In this document: positions 35,330 to 44,833 of the stretch, one piece after another
How the letters are laid out: every line of letters begins with the position of its first letter
How positions within the stretch are numbered: position 1 is the first letter of the stretch
DNA from: JAPYWM01 sp964489015
GTDB taxonomy: Bacteria; Bacteroidota; Bacteroidia; SpSt-205
Length of the DNA stretch: 64,000 nucleotides
Direction of reading: 5' to 3'
NCBI GenBank assembly: GCA_964489015.1
Contig: CAZAXD010000003.1
Span: 62,001 to 126,000 of the forward strand
Translations under genes and position numbers: made by a program
The notes under the pieces: model-generated
Seen by the model: the letters and a program-made list of their open reading frames with translations, nothing else
Databases searched by the model: none
Told to the model about the DNA's origin: nothing

Positions 35330-37942
35330 CTAGCGTAGGATCGTCACAGTACCCGAGCGCTGGACTTTGACTCCTTCGACCGTCTCGCCCTCAAATAAAA
35401 ACGTATAAGCGCCCTCTGTGACCAGCTGCCCCGCCTTGGTGCCATCCCAGTGTTTAGACAGGTCTCCGCCATTATTGAAAAGCTCTTGACCCCAGCGGTC
35501 AAAGACTACAATCGTATACCGCCGAAAGCCTAAGGCCTGTATAGTCCAGACATCATTAATGCCATCGCCATTGGGCGTAAAGACAGTGGGTATATTTAGG
35601 CCGAGGCAGGGGTCTGCTTGAATGGTGAAGCTGGTATCGGCATAGCAGCCAGCCATACCTTCGACTCGTAGACCTATCTGCAGGCGCCCTGCAGTCTGAG
35701 GTGGGTAACGCCTGATAGTGGTAGCGCCGGCGACTTCAGTGGAGCCATCTTCCCATTGCCATTGATAGCTGAATGGTCCATCGCCAGAAACGGATACACC
35801 AAACGTATACGCTTTTTCCGGGCAGTCAGCCGTGAGGCTTGCCGATACGCTATCTATCTGTACGTAGTGCGCAAACGTAAGGGTATAAGAGCGAGGGGGT
35901 AGTGTACAGCCATTAGCATCGCTAATAAAAGCCGTGTAGGTGCCTTCGGTCAAGTCGCTGATAGTTGGGGTGGTGCTAGGCAGGGTCTGGCCGTTAGCAT
36001 CTTGCCAGGTGACGGTGTAGGGGAGCGTGCCGCCTGTCAGAATAAGGCTAATCTGCCCATCGCTTCCACCTCGGCAGGTGATGGGCAATAGCGTGCTGTC
36101 ACTGAGCGCAAGGGGTGCTGGTTCGGTTAGCGTTACGTCGATGAGGCCACAGCTAGCCCCGTCTTGTACAAAGACGGTATAGTTTCCGGCTGCCAAGCTG
36201 CTAAAGATACCTGTTGTATTTTGGATGCCCGCTCCCTGAAGGGTGAAAGTATAGTTACCACTAGGGCCACCACTAGCTTGAATCATAAAGCTTCCCGTGC
36301 CTCCGTGGCAGCGGATGGAGTCGGTAATATTCACGCTGAGGGTTAGCGCGGGAGCGTTCTGGATGGTGAAGCTTCGAGTTGCAACGCAACCGTTCGCATC
36401 CCGCACGCGCAGGGTATAGTTGCCAGGCGCTAAGCCGCTGTAGGTATTACTGCTTTGCCAGGCTGGTGCGGTGGGTAGTATACTATACTCGTAAGGTGAG
36501 GTACCACCGATGCCTTCAAAGGTTACCCTGCCAGTAGGGGCTCCGCAAGCGACACCGATCGAGTCTACGACGCCAACCGAGAGCGCTGGCGGGTCATTGA
36601 GAAAGACCACACGACGAATAATGCAACCGGCTGCGTCTCGAATCCAAACGGTATAAGTCCCTGCTGCTAGGTTGGACCAAGAGCCATTGGGAAGCCACCC
36701 AGTGGCGGGCGGGGTAGCCGCTGAGCCTGTGTTTAGTGCATAAGCGTGGGGTGCTAGTCCCCCACTAGCGCTAGCCGTGATTTGGCCTGTATTAGACCCG
36801 ACGCAGCGGGGAGAAGTGATCGCGATGGTAGGCGTAATCGTATCGCGTGCAACGAGATCGATCGAATCAGACGAGGCGCCTTGGGGAATGTTGGAGGTGG
36901 GTAAAAATATGCCGCATTGGTCACTAATCGTATTGCCGTCTGAACCGGGTTGCCCATTATTGGAGCCAGATCCGATTGGATTATAACCAATTCGGATACG
37001 ATAGGTCTGGCCGGGCGTTAGAGGCGCTCCCAAGGTAAGCTGGATAAGATCGGTTTGGGGAGGATTGATAGGCGAGGCACTCATGACAGGAATGAGGGCA
37101 TTTGTAGTCAGGTCTTGGACGGTAAAATCGGACCCATTGGGCTCCACCGTTGCCGGATCGATGAGCTCGTTGAAGCGAATAATAAGCCTGCGTAGGTTGT
37201 CTGCTTGAGAAAAGTAATTACTGGCGCAGGCTTGGCTGATAGAGTCCATATGAGGCGGAGTGTTATCGAAATACTGGGCTGTTCCGGTGAATGTGATGGT
37301 ATAGCCTTGGTTGTTGTTATTGAAATTATCCACGATCAGGAGGAAAGTTTGGCCGGCGTTGACGGTCAGTCCTGGCATCACGGGCGGATCTGCGGCACTA
37401 TAACTGAGATTACCGGGTTGCGGGTTAGTATGATCTATACCTGTAATACCAGGACCACCCCCATAGCTGCCACAGCAGCTATTTTGGGAGGTGCTAGCTG
37501 AGTAGTTACAGCGAATGGGAGGCGTGCCTATGGCCTGACAGGGATTGGAGAGGCCTGTCACGTCCCACAGCGCAAAGTCATAGTCGGTGGAGCTGCCTGG
37601 ATCAATGATAAACCCCAAGGTTCCGCCTTGCTGAATTGTAAAAATGAACCAGACCGAACGGTGCTCGCCATTCCGCAGGCAGGTGTTATTGCCTCCGAGG
37701 AGCTCTTGGGTATTTCCAAAGTCAGGGACTGCAGCGGCGAAATTATATACAGGCTGACAGATACGAATAGCACCCGGGCAGTCGGAAGCGGGGTTAGAGA
37801 GTGGGAGCGGCGTGCCAGGCGGAGGCGGTGGCGGTGCATAAGGGTTGAGACCGCGCATCTTCATTCGGATGTAAAAGCTATCCACCTGAGCCACGCACAG
37901 GCTTCCTAACATGCTCAGAAGGATTACCATTCTCAAGCCCAT
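35330..37942 (-). CDS. Large secreted SprB-repeat protein with gliding-motility/T9SS type-B C-terminal domain
   Basis: 870 residues. Signal peptide (MVILLSMLGSLCVAQ); a beta-rich N-terminal region; a Big-type Ig region (about 235-350). Five or so SprB-like repeats follow (about 375-690; for example ITCRGGSDGQISLILTGGTL and SIRCHGGTGSFMIQASGG). The C-terminus is the CHU_C domain (IPTVFTPNGDGINDVW, DRWGQELFNNGG, YTFLFEG). Proteins of this type are exported by the type IX system and act as surface adhesins. ATG 37942 lies four bases after TAAATTTG. The longest of the T9SS-type genes here, and unlike 32977-35183 it is intact. Confidence 0.92.
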   Translation of the reverse strand: MGLRMVILLSMLGSLCVAQVDSFYIRMKMRGLNPYAPPPPPPGTPLPLSNPASDCPGAIRICQPVYNFAAAVPDFGNTQELLGGNNTCLRNGEHRSVWFIFTIQQGGTLGFIIDPGSSTDYDFALWDVTGLSNPCQAIGTPPIRCNYSASTSQNSCCGSYGGGPGITGIDHTNPQPGNLSYSAADPPVMPGLTVNAGQTFLLIVDNFNNNNQGYTITFTGTAQYFDNTPPHMDSISQACASNYFSQADNLRRLIIRFNELIDPATVEPNGSDFTVQDLTTNALIPVMSASPINPPQTDLIQLTLGAPLTPGQTYRIRIGYNPIGSGSNNGQPGSDGNTISDQCGIFLPTSNIPQGASSDSIDLVARDTITPTIAITSPRCVGSNTGQITASASGGLAPHAYALNTGSAATPPATGWLPNGSWSNLAAGTYTVWIRDAAGCIIRRVVFLNDPPALSVGVVDSIGVACGAPTGRVTFEGIGGTSPYEYSILPTAPAWQSSNTYSGLAPGNYTLRVRDANGCVATRSFTIQNAPALTLSVNITDSIRCHGGTGSFMIQASGGPSGNYTFTLQGAGIQNTTGIFSSLAAGNYTVFVQDGASCGLIDVTLTEPAPLALSDSTLLPITCRGGSDGQISLILTGGTLPYTVTWQDANGQTLPSTTPTISDLTEGTYTAFISDANGCTLPPRSYTLTFAHYVQIDSVSASLTADCPEKAYTFGVSVSGDGPFSYQWQWEDGSTEVAGATTIRRYPPQTAGRLQIGLRVEGMAGCYADTSFTIQADPCLGLNIPTVFTPNGDGINDVWTIQALGFRRYTIVVFDRWGQELFNNGGDLSKHWDGTKAGQLVTEGAYTFLFEGETVEGVKVQRSGTVTILR

Positions 37943-37946
37943 GCAG

Positions 37947-37954
37947 CAAATTTA
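37947..37954 (-). promoter_or_regulatory. -7 promoter box of SprB-like gene
   Basis: TAAATTTG, then CTGC, then ATG at 37942. Exact consensus and spacing. Confidence 0.72.
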
Positions 37955-38038
37955 CATAGCGATGCCCTTAGCTTATCATTGAATCAATCTAAGAAGGCAT
38001 GAAGGGCTGCTAAGCCGTAGATTTGAGTTGGTGAACTG

Positions 38039-38046
38039 TACTTTTG
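38039..38046 (+). promoter_or_regulatory. -7 promoter box of S9 peptidase gene
   Basis: TACTTTTG, then TGAC, then ATG at 38051. Exact consensus and spacing. Confidence 0.72.
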
Positions 38047-38050
38047 TGAC

Positions 38051-40141
38051 ATGCGTTATGTATGGGGGGCACTGAGCCTGATTTGGGCACAAGATACTTT
38101 GGCCCTCAAGGACATTTGGCTGCGTTATCGGTATATGCCTCAAAATTATGACTTAGTGGGGGGTGCTCATTTGTGGGGCTGGGAAGAGGAGCGAGGAGCT
38201 CTTTATCGCTTCAATAGTGCAGCACCGGCGGAGACGCTCTGGAAGGGCGATATAGAGCCCTCAGAGCTCGTAGTATCGTCGGATGAAGCGGCCGTTTTGT
38301 TATTGGAGCCGCAGCGCGCCCGATTTCGGCGGTCAGCTTGGTATGCCGTACATTATTGGCGTGACGGGCAGCTCTCTACGGTGCCTGGGTTGTATCGGGC
38401 GGCAGCCCTCGGGCCAGAAGGGGCCTTTGTGATCGTCTCCGATGGCCGCAGTCTCTATCAATGGCGCCCTCAAGCTGCCAAGCCTGAGCTCCTGACAACC
38501 CTCGATACCCTAGAAGGCGAGGTGGGCGTGACAGACTGGTTGTACGAGGAGGAGTTTGGCTTTACCCGGGCGTTTGAGCTGGCACCTTCCGGGCGCTATG
38601 TGGCCTATCTCGTTTTTGATCATCAGAAGGTGCCGCGTTGGCCCTGGCTACCCAGTCAGCGCCAGCTTTATCCCGAAGTGGAGTCTATCCCGTATCCCAA
38701 AGCGGGCCAGCCGAATCCAGCGATTTCGTTGTGGGTCCTAGACCTAACGAGTCGGGCCGAGAAAAAAATATTTGAAGATACCAGCGGAAACTATATTCCA
38801 CTTTTTTTCTGGAGTGAGATGGGGGATGAGCTCTTTTTTGTCCATTTAGATAGGTTACAAAATCGCCTTGTACTATATCACTGGAAGCCCGAATCTAAAA
38901 GCTCAACGATTTTTCTGCGGGATTCTACGCCTTACTGGTTTAGCCTAGATAATCGGCATCTTTTTGTGCAGCGTAGCGATCAGCCGGAATTTTTCTACAA
39001 GGCTGAGCGCGGCGGGGAGCCGCTGATCGAGCGCTATGACTACAAGGGGCGTAAGCTAGCCACCTATCGGGTGAATGGCCTCAAAGACATGGTGGGCTAT
39101 GCGCAGGGGCGGCTTTATTTTTCAGCGTGGGGCTCTTCTCCCACAAGCCAGCGTATCGGCTACATAGACGTGCGTAAAGGGGCTAGCAGGCCAGAATGGC
39201 TTTCGCCGGCGGAAGGCTGGGCCGAGGCCACGGTCAGCGCTCATGTTGTTATGATTAGCCACAGCCGTTATTTGGAGCCGGCTCGGGCCTATCTCGTTTC
39301 TACCAAAGACTCTAAAAAGCGTTATGAACTGCCTGACAAAAATGCCACTTTGCGGGCGGTGATTCCCCAAGTGTCAGTTCGGTTCTTTCGGTTTGCCAAT
39401 CGAACGGGGGATAGTCTGTGGGCTTATATGCTGGTGCCTCCTGATTTTGATCCGCAAAAGCGTTATCCACTCCTTCTCCACTTTTATGGAGGGCCGGGGT
39501 CGCAGGAAGTGGTAGATAGGTTTGAGGGGATCTGGCTTTTTTGGTATGCGCGTTTAGTGCAGAAAGGCTATTTGGTGGTACAGGTGGATGGGCGTGGGAC
39601 GGCGCCGTATCCTGCTAAGCAGCGTTATGCGGTTTATAAACGGTTAGGCACGTTGGAAACTCAAGATCTCATCGATGCTATTCAATATCTAAAGCAGCTG
39701 CCTTATGTAAGCGAGGTAGCGGCGATGGGGTGGAGCTTTGGGGGCTATTTGGCAGCCCGGCTGGCCCTAGAGGCTGACAGCGGTGCATTGGCGGCAGCTG
39801 TGGCTATTGCTGCGGTCACTGACTGGCGACTTTACGATTCGGCTTATACGGAGCGTTTTATGCAGACACCCAAGGAAAACTCTCCTGGTTATGAGGAAAC
39901 CAGTCTAGTCCGTAAAGCCGGTAAACTCGATGTACCGCTTCTGCTTGTGCATGGTGATGCAGACGACAACGTTCACCCACAGCATGCGATCCACCTTTTG
40001 GAAGCTCTCTGGGTGAAAGATCCGGATGCGCCCGTGACGTGGCTCTATTATCCGGGTCAGAATCACGGTATTGGGCGCTATCGGTATCAGCTCTTTCGGC
40101 AGGTGGAAGCCTTTCTGGATCAGCACCTGATGGCAAGGTAA
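38051..40141 (+). CDS. Prolyl oligopeptidase family serine peptidase (S9, DPP-IV-like)
   Basis: 696 residues. A short signal peptide (GALSLIWAQ) is followed by a DPP-IV type beta-propeller (about 20-430) and an alpha/beta-hydrolase catalytic domain. The triad is readable: Ser in GWSFGGY, Asp in VHGDADDNVHP and His in PGQNHGIG; LLLHFYGGPGSQ supports the oxyanion region. It should release dipeptides (often X-Pro) from peptides in the periplasm. It stands as a single gene; lepB follows 20 bp later with its own box. Confidence 0.95.
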   Translation: MRYVWGALSLIWAQDTLALKDIWLRYRYMPQNYDLVGGAHLWGWEEERGALYRFNSAAPAETLWKGDIEPSELVVSSDEAAVLLLEPQRARFRRSAWYAVHYWRDGQLSTVPGLYRAAALGPEGAFVIVSDGRSLYQWRPQAAKPELLTTLDTLEGEVGVTDWLYEEEFGFTRAFELAPSGRYVAYLVFDHQKVPRWPWLPSQRQLYPEVESIPYPKAGQPNPAISLWVLDLTSRAEKKIFEDTSGNYIPLFFWSEMGDELFFVHLDRLQNRLVLYHWKPESKSSTIFLRDSTPYWFSLDNRHLFVQRSDQPEFFYKAERGGEPLIERYDYKGRKLATYRVNGLKDMVGYAQGRLYFSAWGSSPTSQRIGYIDVRKGASRPEWLSPAEGWAEATVSAHVVMISHSRYLEPARAYLVSTKDSKKRYELPDKNATLRAVIPQVSVRFFRFANRTGDSLWAYMLVPPDFDPQKRYPLLLHFYGGPGSQEVVDRFEGIWLFWYARLVQKGYLVVQVDGRGTAPYPAKQRYAVYKRLGTLETQDLIDAIQYLKQLPYVSEVAAMGWSFGGYLAARLALEADSGALAAAVAIAAVTDWRLYDSAYTERFMQTPKENSPGYEETSLVRKAGKLDVPLLLVHGDADDNVHPQHAIHLLEALWVKDPDAPVTWLYYPGQNHGIGRYRYQLFRQVEAFLDQHLMAR

Positions 40142-40149
40142 TCCCGTGC

Positions 40150-40157
40150 TATCTTTG
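40150..40157 (+). promoter_or_regulatory. -7 promoter box of lepB
   Basis: TATCTTTG, then CGCG, then GTG at 40162. It decides a GTG start that family alignment also supports. Confidence 0.72.
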
Positions 40158-40161
40158 CGCG

Positions 40162-41268
40162 GTGTCTCTTGAAAAGGAGCAGAAGCGCCGAGGCAAGTGG
40201 CGTGAAGTCGTGTTGATTTTAGGGGTTATCTTGTTTCTAAGAACCTTCATCATCGAAGCGTTTTTGATTCCTACGAGCTCGATGGAGCGCACACTCATGG
40301 CCTGGGACCTCGTCGTGGTGAGTAAGCTTCATTATGGCCCGAGACTCCCTATGGTGCCTCTCGTCATTCCTTTCATTCACAATAAAATCCCCTTTACCAG
40401 CATTCCGTCGTATTTAGACTGGATAGTCTTTCCATATAAGCGGTTACCAGGTTTCAAGCCGGTGCAGCGCGGGGACATATTAGTCTTCAACTACCCAGCG
40501 GATGATGTAATGCCTAATGATCCACTTCTCGGGCCGGTCTCTATCCCGAGTCTCAAGGAAAATTATGTCAAGCGCTGTGTCGCCGTAGCCGGCGATACCA
40601 TTCAGGTCCGTGCCGGTGAAGTGTACATCAATGGCAGGCCCGGCTTTCGGCCGCGCTACCAGCAGGACCGTTACATGCTGGTTACCCGGAGCGGCCCCAT
40701 TACCTATCGTATGCTTGAAGGCTTTGGCTTTCGCCCTTCCAAAAGCAGCAATGTCAATTGGTATCCGCATACCGAGCGGTCTGCGATCTTATTTATGCCA
40801 GCTTTGACGGCTCAGGAGTTTCGTGCACGCTATGCCAGCGACATCGATACCCTCTACCGCATCCTAGAGCCTGATAGCCAGCGTCATCCCCAGGTTTACC
40901 CCCAAATGCCAGAGGTATTTCCGTGGAATCTTGACTATTGGGGCCCTTTTTATTTACCTCGACGTGGAGATAGCATAGAGCTCTCGCCCCAAAACTTGAT
41001 TCTTTATAAGCGGCTAATCGAGGGCTACGAGTACCACAAGGTAGAAGTCGTGGGCGAAAAGGTCTACATTGATGGTCAGCCGAAGCAGTACTACACCTTC
41101 GAGCAAAATTATTACTTTGTCATGGGCGATAACCGATACAACTCCTTAGATGGTCGCTTCTGGGGACCTGTGCCCGAGGACCACATCGTAGGGAAGCCCT
41201 TGGGGATACTGATTTCCATAGAAAACTTTAGGCCGAGATGGGAGCGGTTTCTACGGGCGATGCAGTAA
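40162..41268 (+). CDS. lepB: Signal peptidase I
   Basis: 368 residues from GTG 40162. An N-terminal membrane helix (WREVVLILGVILFLRTFII) is followed by box B with the catalytic serine (about residue 40, PTSSMERTL), box D with the general-base lysine (NYVKRCVAVAGD), and box E (MGDNRYNSLDGRFWGPV). It cleaves signal peptides of exported proteins at the periplasmic face of the membrane. The insert between boxes D and E is long, as in other Bacteroidota. The end overlaps the proposed purL start by 31 bp. Confidence 0.95.
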   Translation: MSLEKEQKRRGKWREVVLILGVILFLRTFIIEAFLIPTSSMERTLMAWDLVVVSKLHYGPRLPMVPLVIPFIHNKIPFTSIPSYLDWIVFPYKRLPGFKPVQRGDILVFNYPADDVMPNDPLLGPVSIPSLKENYVKRCVAVAGDTIQVRAGEVYINGRPGFRPRYQQDRYMLVTRSGPITYRMLEGFGFRPSKSSNVNWYPHTERSAILFMPALTAQEFRARYASDIDTLYRILEPDSQRHPQVYPQMPEVFPWNLDYWGPFYLPRRGDSIELSPQNLILYKRLIEGYEYHKVEVVGEKVYIDGQPKQYYTFEQNYYFVMGDNRYNSLDGRFWGPVPEDHIVGKPLGILISIENFRPRWERFLRAMQ

Positions 41269-43490
41269 CCCTGCTGACGAAGCTTTTTCCCCAGCAAGAA
41301 GTGGATCGGATCCGGTCACTCATGGGCCGGGATCCCACCGTTTGTGAGGTCTGGCTGTTTCATGCGCTGTGGAGTGAGCATTGCAGCTATAAGAGCTCGC
41401 TTATTCACTTAAGGCGCCTGCCTCGGAGTGGTGCGCGAACCGTCAAGGCAGCCGGTGAAGAAAATGCCGGCCTTTTGGAGATTGGGGAGGACTGGGTGGT
41501 GGCTTTCAAGGTAGAGTCGCACAATCACCCTAGTGCGGTGGAGCCCTATCAAGGAGCGGCGACAGGTGTGGGTGGCATCCATCGTGATATTATGGCGGTG
41601 GGCGCTAGGCCGATTGCGGCGCTCAACTCGCTGCGGTTTGGCTGGCCTTTAGATGATCAGGCCCAGCGCCTTTTGGAGGGCGTGGTGCGTGGAATAGGGG
41701 ATTATGGCAATGCTTTCGGCATTCCTACAGTGGGAGGCGAGGTGTACTTTGCATCGGCTTATGCTGGCAAGCCTCTGGTCAATGCGATGAGCGTCGGCAT
41801 CGTTCGAAAATCGCAGGTGATCTCGGCGCGGCCGTCTCGGCCCGGTCAGCGGGTCTACTACCTAGGGGCACTGACTGGCCCGGATGGAGTGGGAGGGGCT
41901 GCCTTTGCTTCAGAAACGCTGGAAGGCGAAGCTCGCGCCAATCTGCCGGCCATTCAGATCGGCGACCCTTTTCGGCAGAAGCTCCTGCTAGAAGCTCTGC
42001 AAGAGATGATAGCGCAAGGGCTGGTTGCGGGCATGCAAGACATGGGCGCGGCGGGGCTCGCTAGCTCGACAGCCGAGATGGCGGCCCGGGGTGGGCTCGG
42101 TATGACAATCGCTCTGGATCGGGTGCCCCTCCGGGGTGGTGTCTCTCAGCCCCATGAGGTCCTACTGTCAGAGTCTCAAGAGCGCATGCTGCTGATCCTG
42201 GAGCCGGCGCATTCCGCAGCCGTCGAAGCCATCGCTCGGCGCTGGGGCCTGCGCTGTGTCGAAATCGGAGAAGTTGTTCCGGAAAAGCTTGTTACCTACA
42301 CATGGCAGGGAACTGTAGTGGCTCAGGTGGATCCGGACTGGCTAGCAGCGGGTCAAGGTGCCCCTATTTACGACTGGTCAGCAGCGCCGCCAGCTTACTT
42401 TCAGCAGCGGGACGCTTTTGATCCCGATACCATAGCCGATTTGTCTGCATCCGAGATACCGGTCGTAGCCTGGCAGCTCGTAGCGCATCCCAATCTCTGT
42501 TCTAAGGCTTGGATTTACACCCAGTATGATCGGATGGTGGGGGCTTCCACGATGGGGAGTGCAGAGGGAACGGTCTTTTCAGCGGCGCTAGTTCGCCTGC
42601 CGGGGCAAAATAGGGCCTTAGCCTTGACCTTAGATGGCAATCCCTTCTGGGTAGAGGCGGATCCGTATCAAGGGGCTATGCTGCTTGTTGCCGAAGCCGC
42701 CCGAAACGTAGCCTGCACGGGCGCAGTCCCTATTGGCCTCACCAACGGTTTAAACTTTGGCAGTCCCCAGGATCCCGCCGTGTATTACACGTTTTGCGAA
42801 GCCGTAGCGGGCTTGGCAGAGGCTTGTCGGGTTCTGGAGCTCCCCGTTACCGGGGGGAACGTGAGCTTTTACAATCAAGATGAACACGGACCTGTCCTGC
42901 CCACGCCGATGATCGGCGTCGTAGGGCTTTTGGAGGAGGCTTTGCAGCGCCGAGTCCCGATAGGCTGGCCTACCTCAACGCCTGCTACGCTTCTACTGGT
43001 AGGCGCGGAAGCAGCGATCTTTTCGCCGACCTTAGGCGCAAGCCATTACCTGCGTGACTGGAAAGGCGTTCGCTATAGTCCGGCGCCTAGAGTAGACCTA
43101 TCTGCTGAAAAGGCGCTTATCACGCTCCTGCCTAAATGGGCTCAAGCGGGTTATCTACTAGCGGCGCAGGACGTTTCTGATGGGGGTGTGCTCTTAGCGC
43201 TTTTGGAGATGGCCTGGGCCAGTGGCAGCGGCTTTGTGGCGCAAAAGCCGGACGGGGTTCGGCGAGACGCCTTTTGGTTTGGCGAAGACGGGGCCCGGGT
43301 CATTATAGCCGTCGATCCTGCGCAGGAGCCGGTATTGACGGAGCAGGCTCAGCATGCCGGGCTAGCCGTATACCCCTTGGGAGCGACGCTGCCGGGCAGA
43401 GGCTACGCCCAGGTAGAAGGGCAACCCCTCGACCTCCTTTTCTTGCAGGCCTTGTGGGCTCGAGCTTTGCCGTATTACCTCGCTCGTTGA
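41238..43490 (+). CDS. purL: Phosphoribosylformylglycinamidine synthase subunit PurL (short form)
   Basis: 750 residues, the length of the small PurL that works with separate PurS and PurQ, not the 1200+ residue fused enzyme. Motifs are WSEHCSYKSS, the FGAR/ATP region NHPSAVEPYQGAATGVGG, GVGGAAFASE and a C-terminal DVSDGGVL. It makes formylglycinamidine ribonucleotide in purine synthesis. purS and purQ are not in the window. ATG 41238 lies inside the end of lepB; the true start could be slightly later, since family members begin nearer the conserved block. Confidence 0.94.
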   Translation: MGAVSTGDAVTLLTKLFPQQEVDRIRSLMGRDPTVCEVWLFHALWSEHCSYKSSLIHLRRLPRSGARTVKAAGEENAGLLEIGEDWVVAFKVESHNHPSAVEPYQGAATGVGGIHRDIMAVGARPIAALNSLRFGWPLDDQAQRLLEGVVRGIGDYGNAFGIPTVGGEVYFASAYAGKPLVNAMSVGIVRKSQVISARPSRPGQRVYYLGALTGPDGVGGAAFASETLEGEARANLPAIQIGDPFRQKLLLEALQEMIAQGLVAGMQDMGAAGLASSTAEMAARGGLGMTIALDRVPLRGGVSQPHEVLLSESQERMLLILEPAHSAAVEAIARRWGLRCVEIGEVVPEKLVTYTWQGTVVAQVDPDWLAAGQGAPIYDWSAAPPAYFQQRDAFDPDTIADLSASEIPVVAWQLVAHPNLCSKAWIYTQYDRMVGASTMGSAEGTVFSAALVRLPGQNRALALTLDGNPFWVEADPYQGAMLLVAEAARNVACTGAVPIGLTNGLNFGSPQDPAVYYTFCEAVAGLAEACRVLELPVTGGNVSFYNQDEHGPVLPTPMIGVVGLLEEALQRRVPIGWPTSTPATLLLVGAEAAIFSPTLGASHYLRDWKGVRYSPAPRVDLSAEKALITLLPKWAQAGYLLAAQDVSDGGVLLALLEMAWASGSGFVAQKPDGVRRDAFWFGEDGARVIIAVDPAQEPVLTEQAQHAGLAVYPLGATLPGRGYAQVEGQPLDLLFLQALWARALPYYLAR

Positions 43491-44374
43491 TGAGGGGCCT
43501 ATGGGGGGCTTGGTGGATCGGGATTGGATGGGGCCAGTCCTGTGGCCAGCCCTATGACCTGACGCATCTCGATAGCCTCTGGCTTGATGGTCTCAGGACG
43601 ATAACCTGGCTTAGTCGCCACATTCGGCGGTATCGACTCGTGGAAGCCCGCACGGGAGCCCTACTTACAAAGGCCTTTATACGGCGGTGGGAGAGGGCTG
43701 CGCTTCTCTCGCTCTGTCAGGAGCGTGGGCGCTGGCAGTGGATATGGGTCAGAGGCCAGGATACCACGGTATGGCTTTCTGATTTCATCCCTCCGTGTGT
43801 ACTGAGCCGTCACCTCATGCTACTGAGAGGCCCAGCGGCTCAGCCTCTCACCGTGGCGATTGGGGTGCCTCTTCGCTTCCGGAGTGCTGACCTCGAGGCC
43901 GAGGAGCGAGCACTGGGATGGGCTCCGCAAGCGGTTGCTCGATGGGAGTCACTCTTAGTCGGATCCCTGGCCCTAAAAGCGGGCTATAGTCCCGCAGGCA
44001 TTACGGCCCTTGTGCTTATTGGCCAGAAGACTCCTACCGGTTATCGGCTCACGGAGGTTCAACTTTATGGTCGAAGGAGTGCCTTTTTACCTCGAGACGA
44101 GGTCTTGGTTTCTTATCCACGGCGGGTATTAGTCCGCGCCTTTCTTCGGCAGCTGCAATCGCTGGCGTATGAGCATCCTCCTTACGGCTATGTGATCCGG
44201 CTCAATGACTACCATCCGCAGACCGTGGCCGAGGGAGTGAGTTGGACCCTCTTCCTGAATGAACCGAGCTTGCCAAGGCCGGCGCTTCTTTTGGATACCG
44301 ATGGCCACGTGAGGTCTGATATCTTACAGCGCCTAGCTAAGCCACCCACCCTTCCCCCTATCCGCTGGGAATAA
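43490..44374 (+). CDS. Hypothetical secreted protein
   Basis: 294 residues. The ATG overlaps the purL stop (TGATG), so translation is coupled. The N-terminus (MRGLWGAWWIGIGWGQSC) looks like a short signal peptide of the same style as other exported proteins here. No domain was recognised; residues about 60-290 mix strands and Arg/Leu-rich segments, with a central LRFRSADLEAEERALGWAP. Coupling of a predicted exported protein to a purine enzyme is odd and may only reflect compact gene packing. Confidence 0.75.
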   Translation: MRGLWGAWWIGIGWGQSCGQPYDLTHLDSLWLDGLRTITWLSRHIRRYRLVEARTGALLTKAFIRRWERAALLSLCQERGRWQWIWVRGQDTTVWLSDFIPPCVLSRHLMLLRGPAAQPLTVAIGVPLRFRSADLEAEERALGWAPQAVARWESLLVGSLALKAGYSPAGITALVLIGQKTPTGYRLTEVQLYGRRSAFLPRDEVLVSYPRRVLVRAFLRQLQSLAYEHPPYGYVIRLNDYHPQTVAEGVSWTLFLNEPSLPRPALLLDTDGHVRSDILQRLAKPPTLPPIRWE

Positions 44375-44407
44375 GTAGACCGGGATTTTTGTTTTACTTT
44401 GTCAGTT

Positions 44408-44833
44408 ATGTACCCGGCCTACGTAACGGAACCCATTCGGCAAGAAACCGTAGAAATCGGTTTAGTAGAGCTGCGCACGCCCTCCCAGGTAGAAGAGGCG
44501 TTAGCCCAGCTGCGGCAGACAGGTGAATCGGCTTTATTTCTTATCAATTCTGTCTGTGGCTGCTCGGCGGCTAGTGCCCGGCCGGCGGTCGCTCGGGTGC
44601 TGGCTCATGCTCTTCGTCCTACTCATGCTTATAGCGTCTTTGCGGGTGTCGATAAGGAAGCCACAGAAACCCTGCGCCGCTATCTAGCCCCGCATCCACC
44701 GTCCTCTCCTAGTATCGCCCTCTGGAAGGGGAATCATCTCCTACACTTCATTCCCCGCCACGAAATCGAAGGCCGTAGCCCCGAGGCGATTGCCCTAACC
44801 CTGACTGCCCTCTTCGAGGAGTATCTCCGCTGA
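44408..44833 (+). CDS. BrxA/BrxB (YphP/YqiW) family bacilliredoxin
   Basis: 141 residues from ATG 44408. The CGC motif (NSVCGCSAASARP) is the hallmark of this thioredoxin-fold family, which removes bacillithiol or other low-molecular-weight thiols from oxidised proteins. The starting MYPAYV and the later YSVFAGVDKEATETLR also fit. An in-frame TTG nine bases earlier is less likely. TACTTTG six bases upstream is a near match to the -7 box. Its stop overlaps the next gene (TGATG). Confidence 0.88.
   Translation: MYPAYVTEPIRQETVEIGLVELRTPSQVEEALAQLRQTGESALFLINSVCGCSAASARPAVARVLAHALRPTHAYSVFAGVDKEATETLRRYLAPHPPSSPSIALWKGNHLLHFIPRHEIEGRSPEAIALTLTALFEEYLR

Noticed and set aside
43274..43489. N-terminal extension of the gene after purL
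   Set aside because: It overlaps the end of purL in another frame and is Arg/Gly-rich shadow sequence; ATG 43490 begins a signal peptide.
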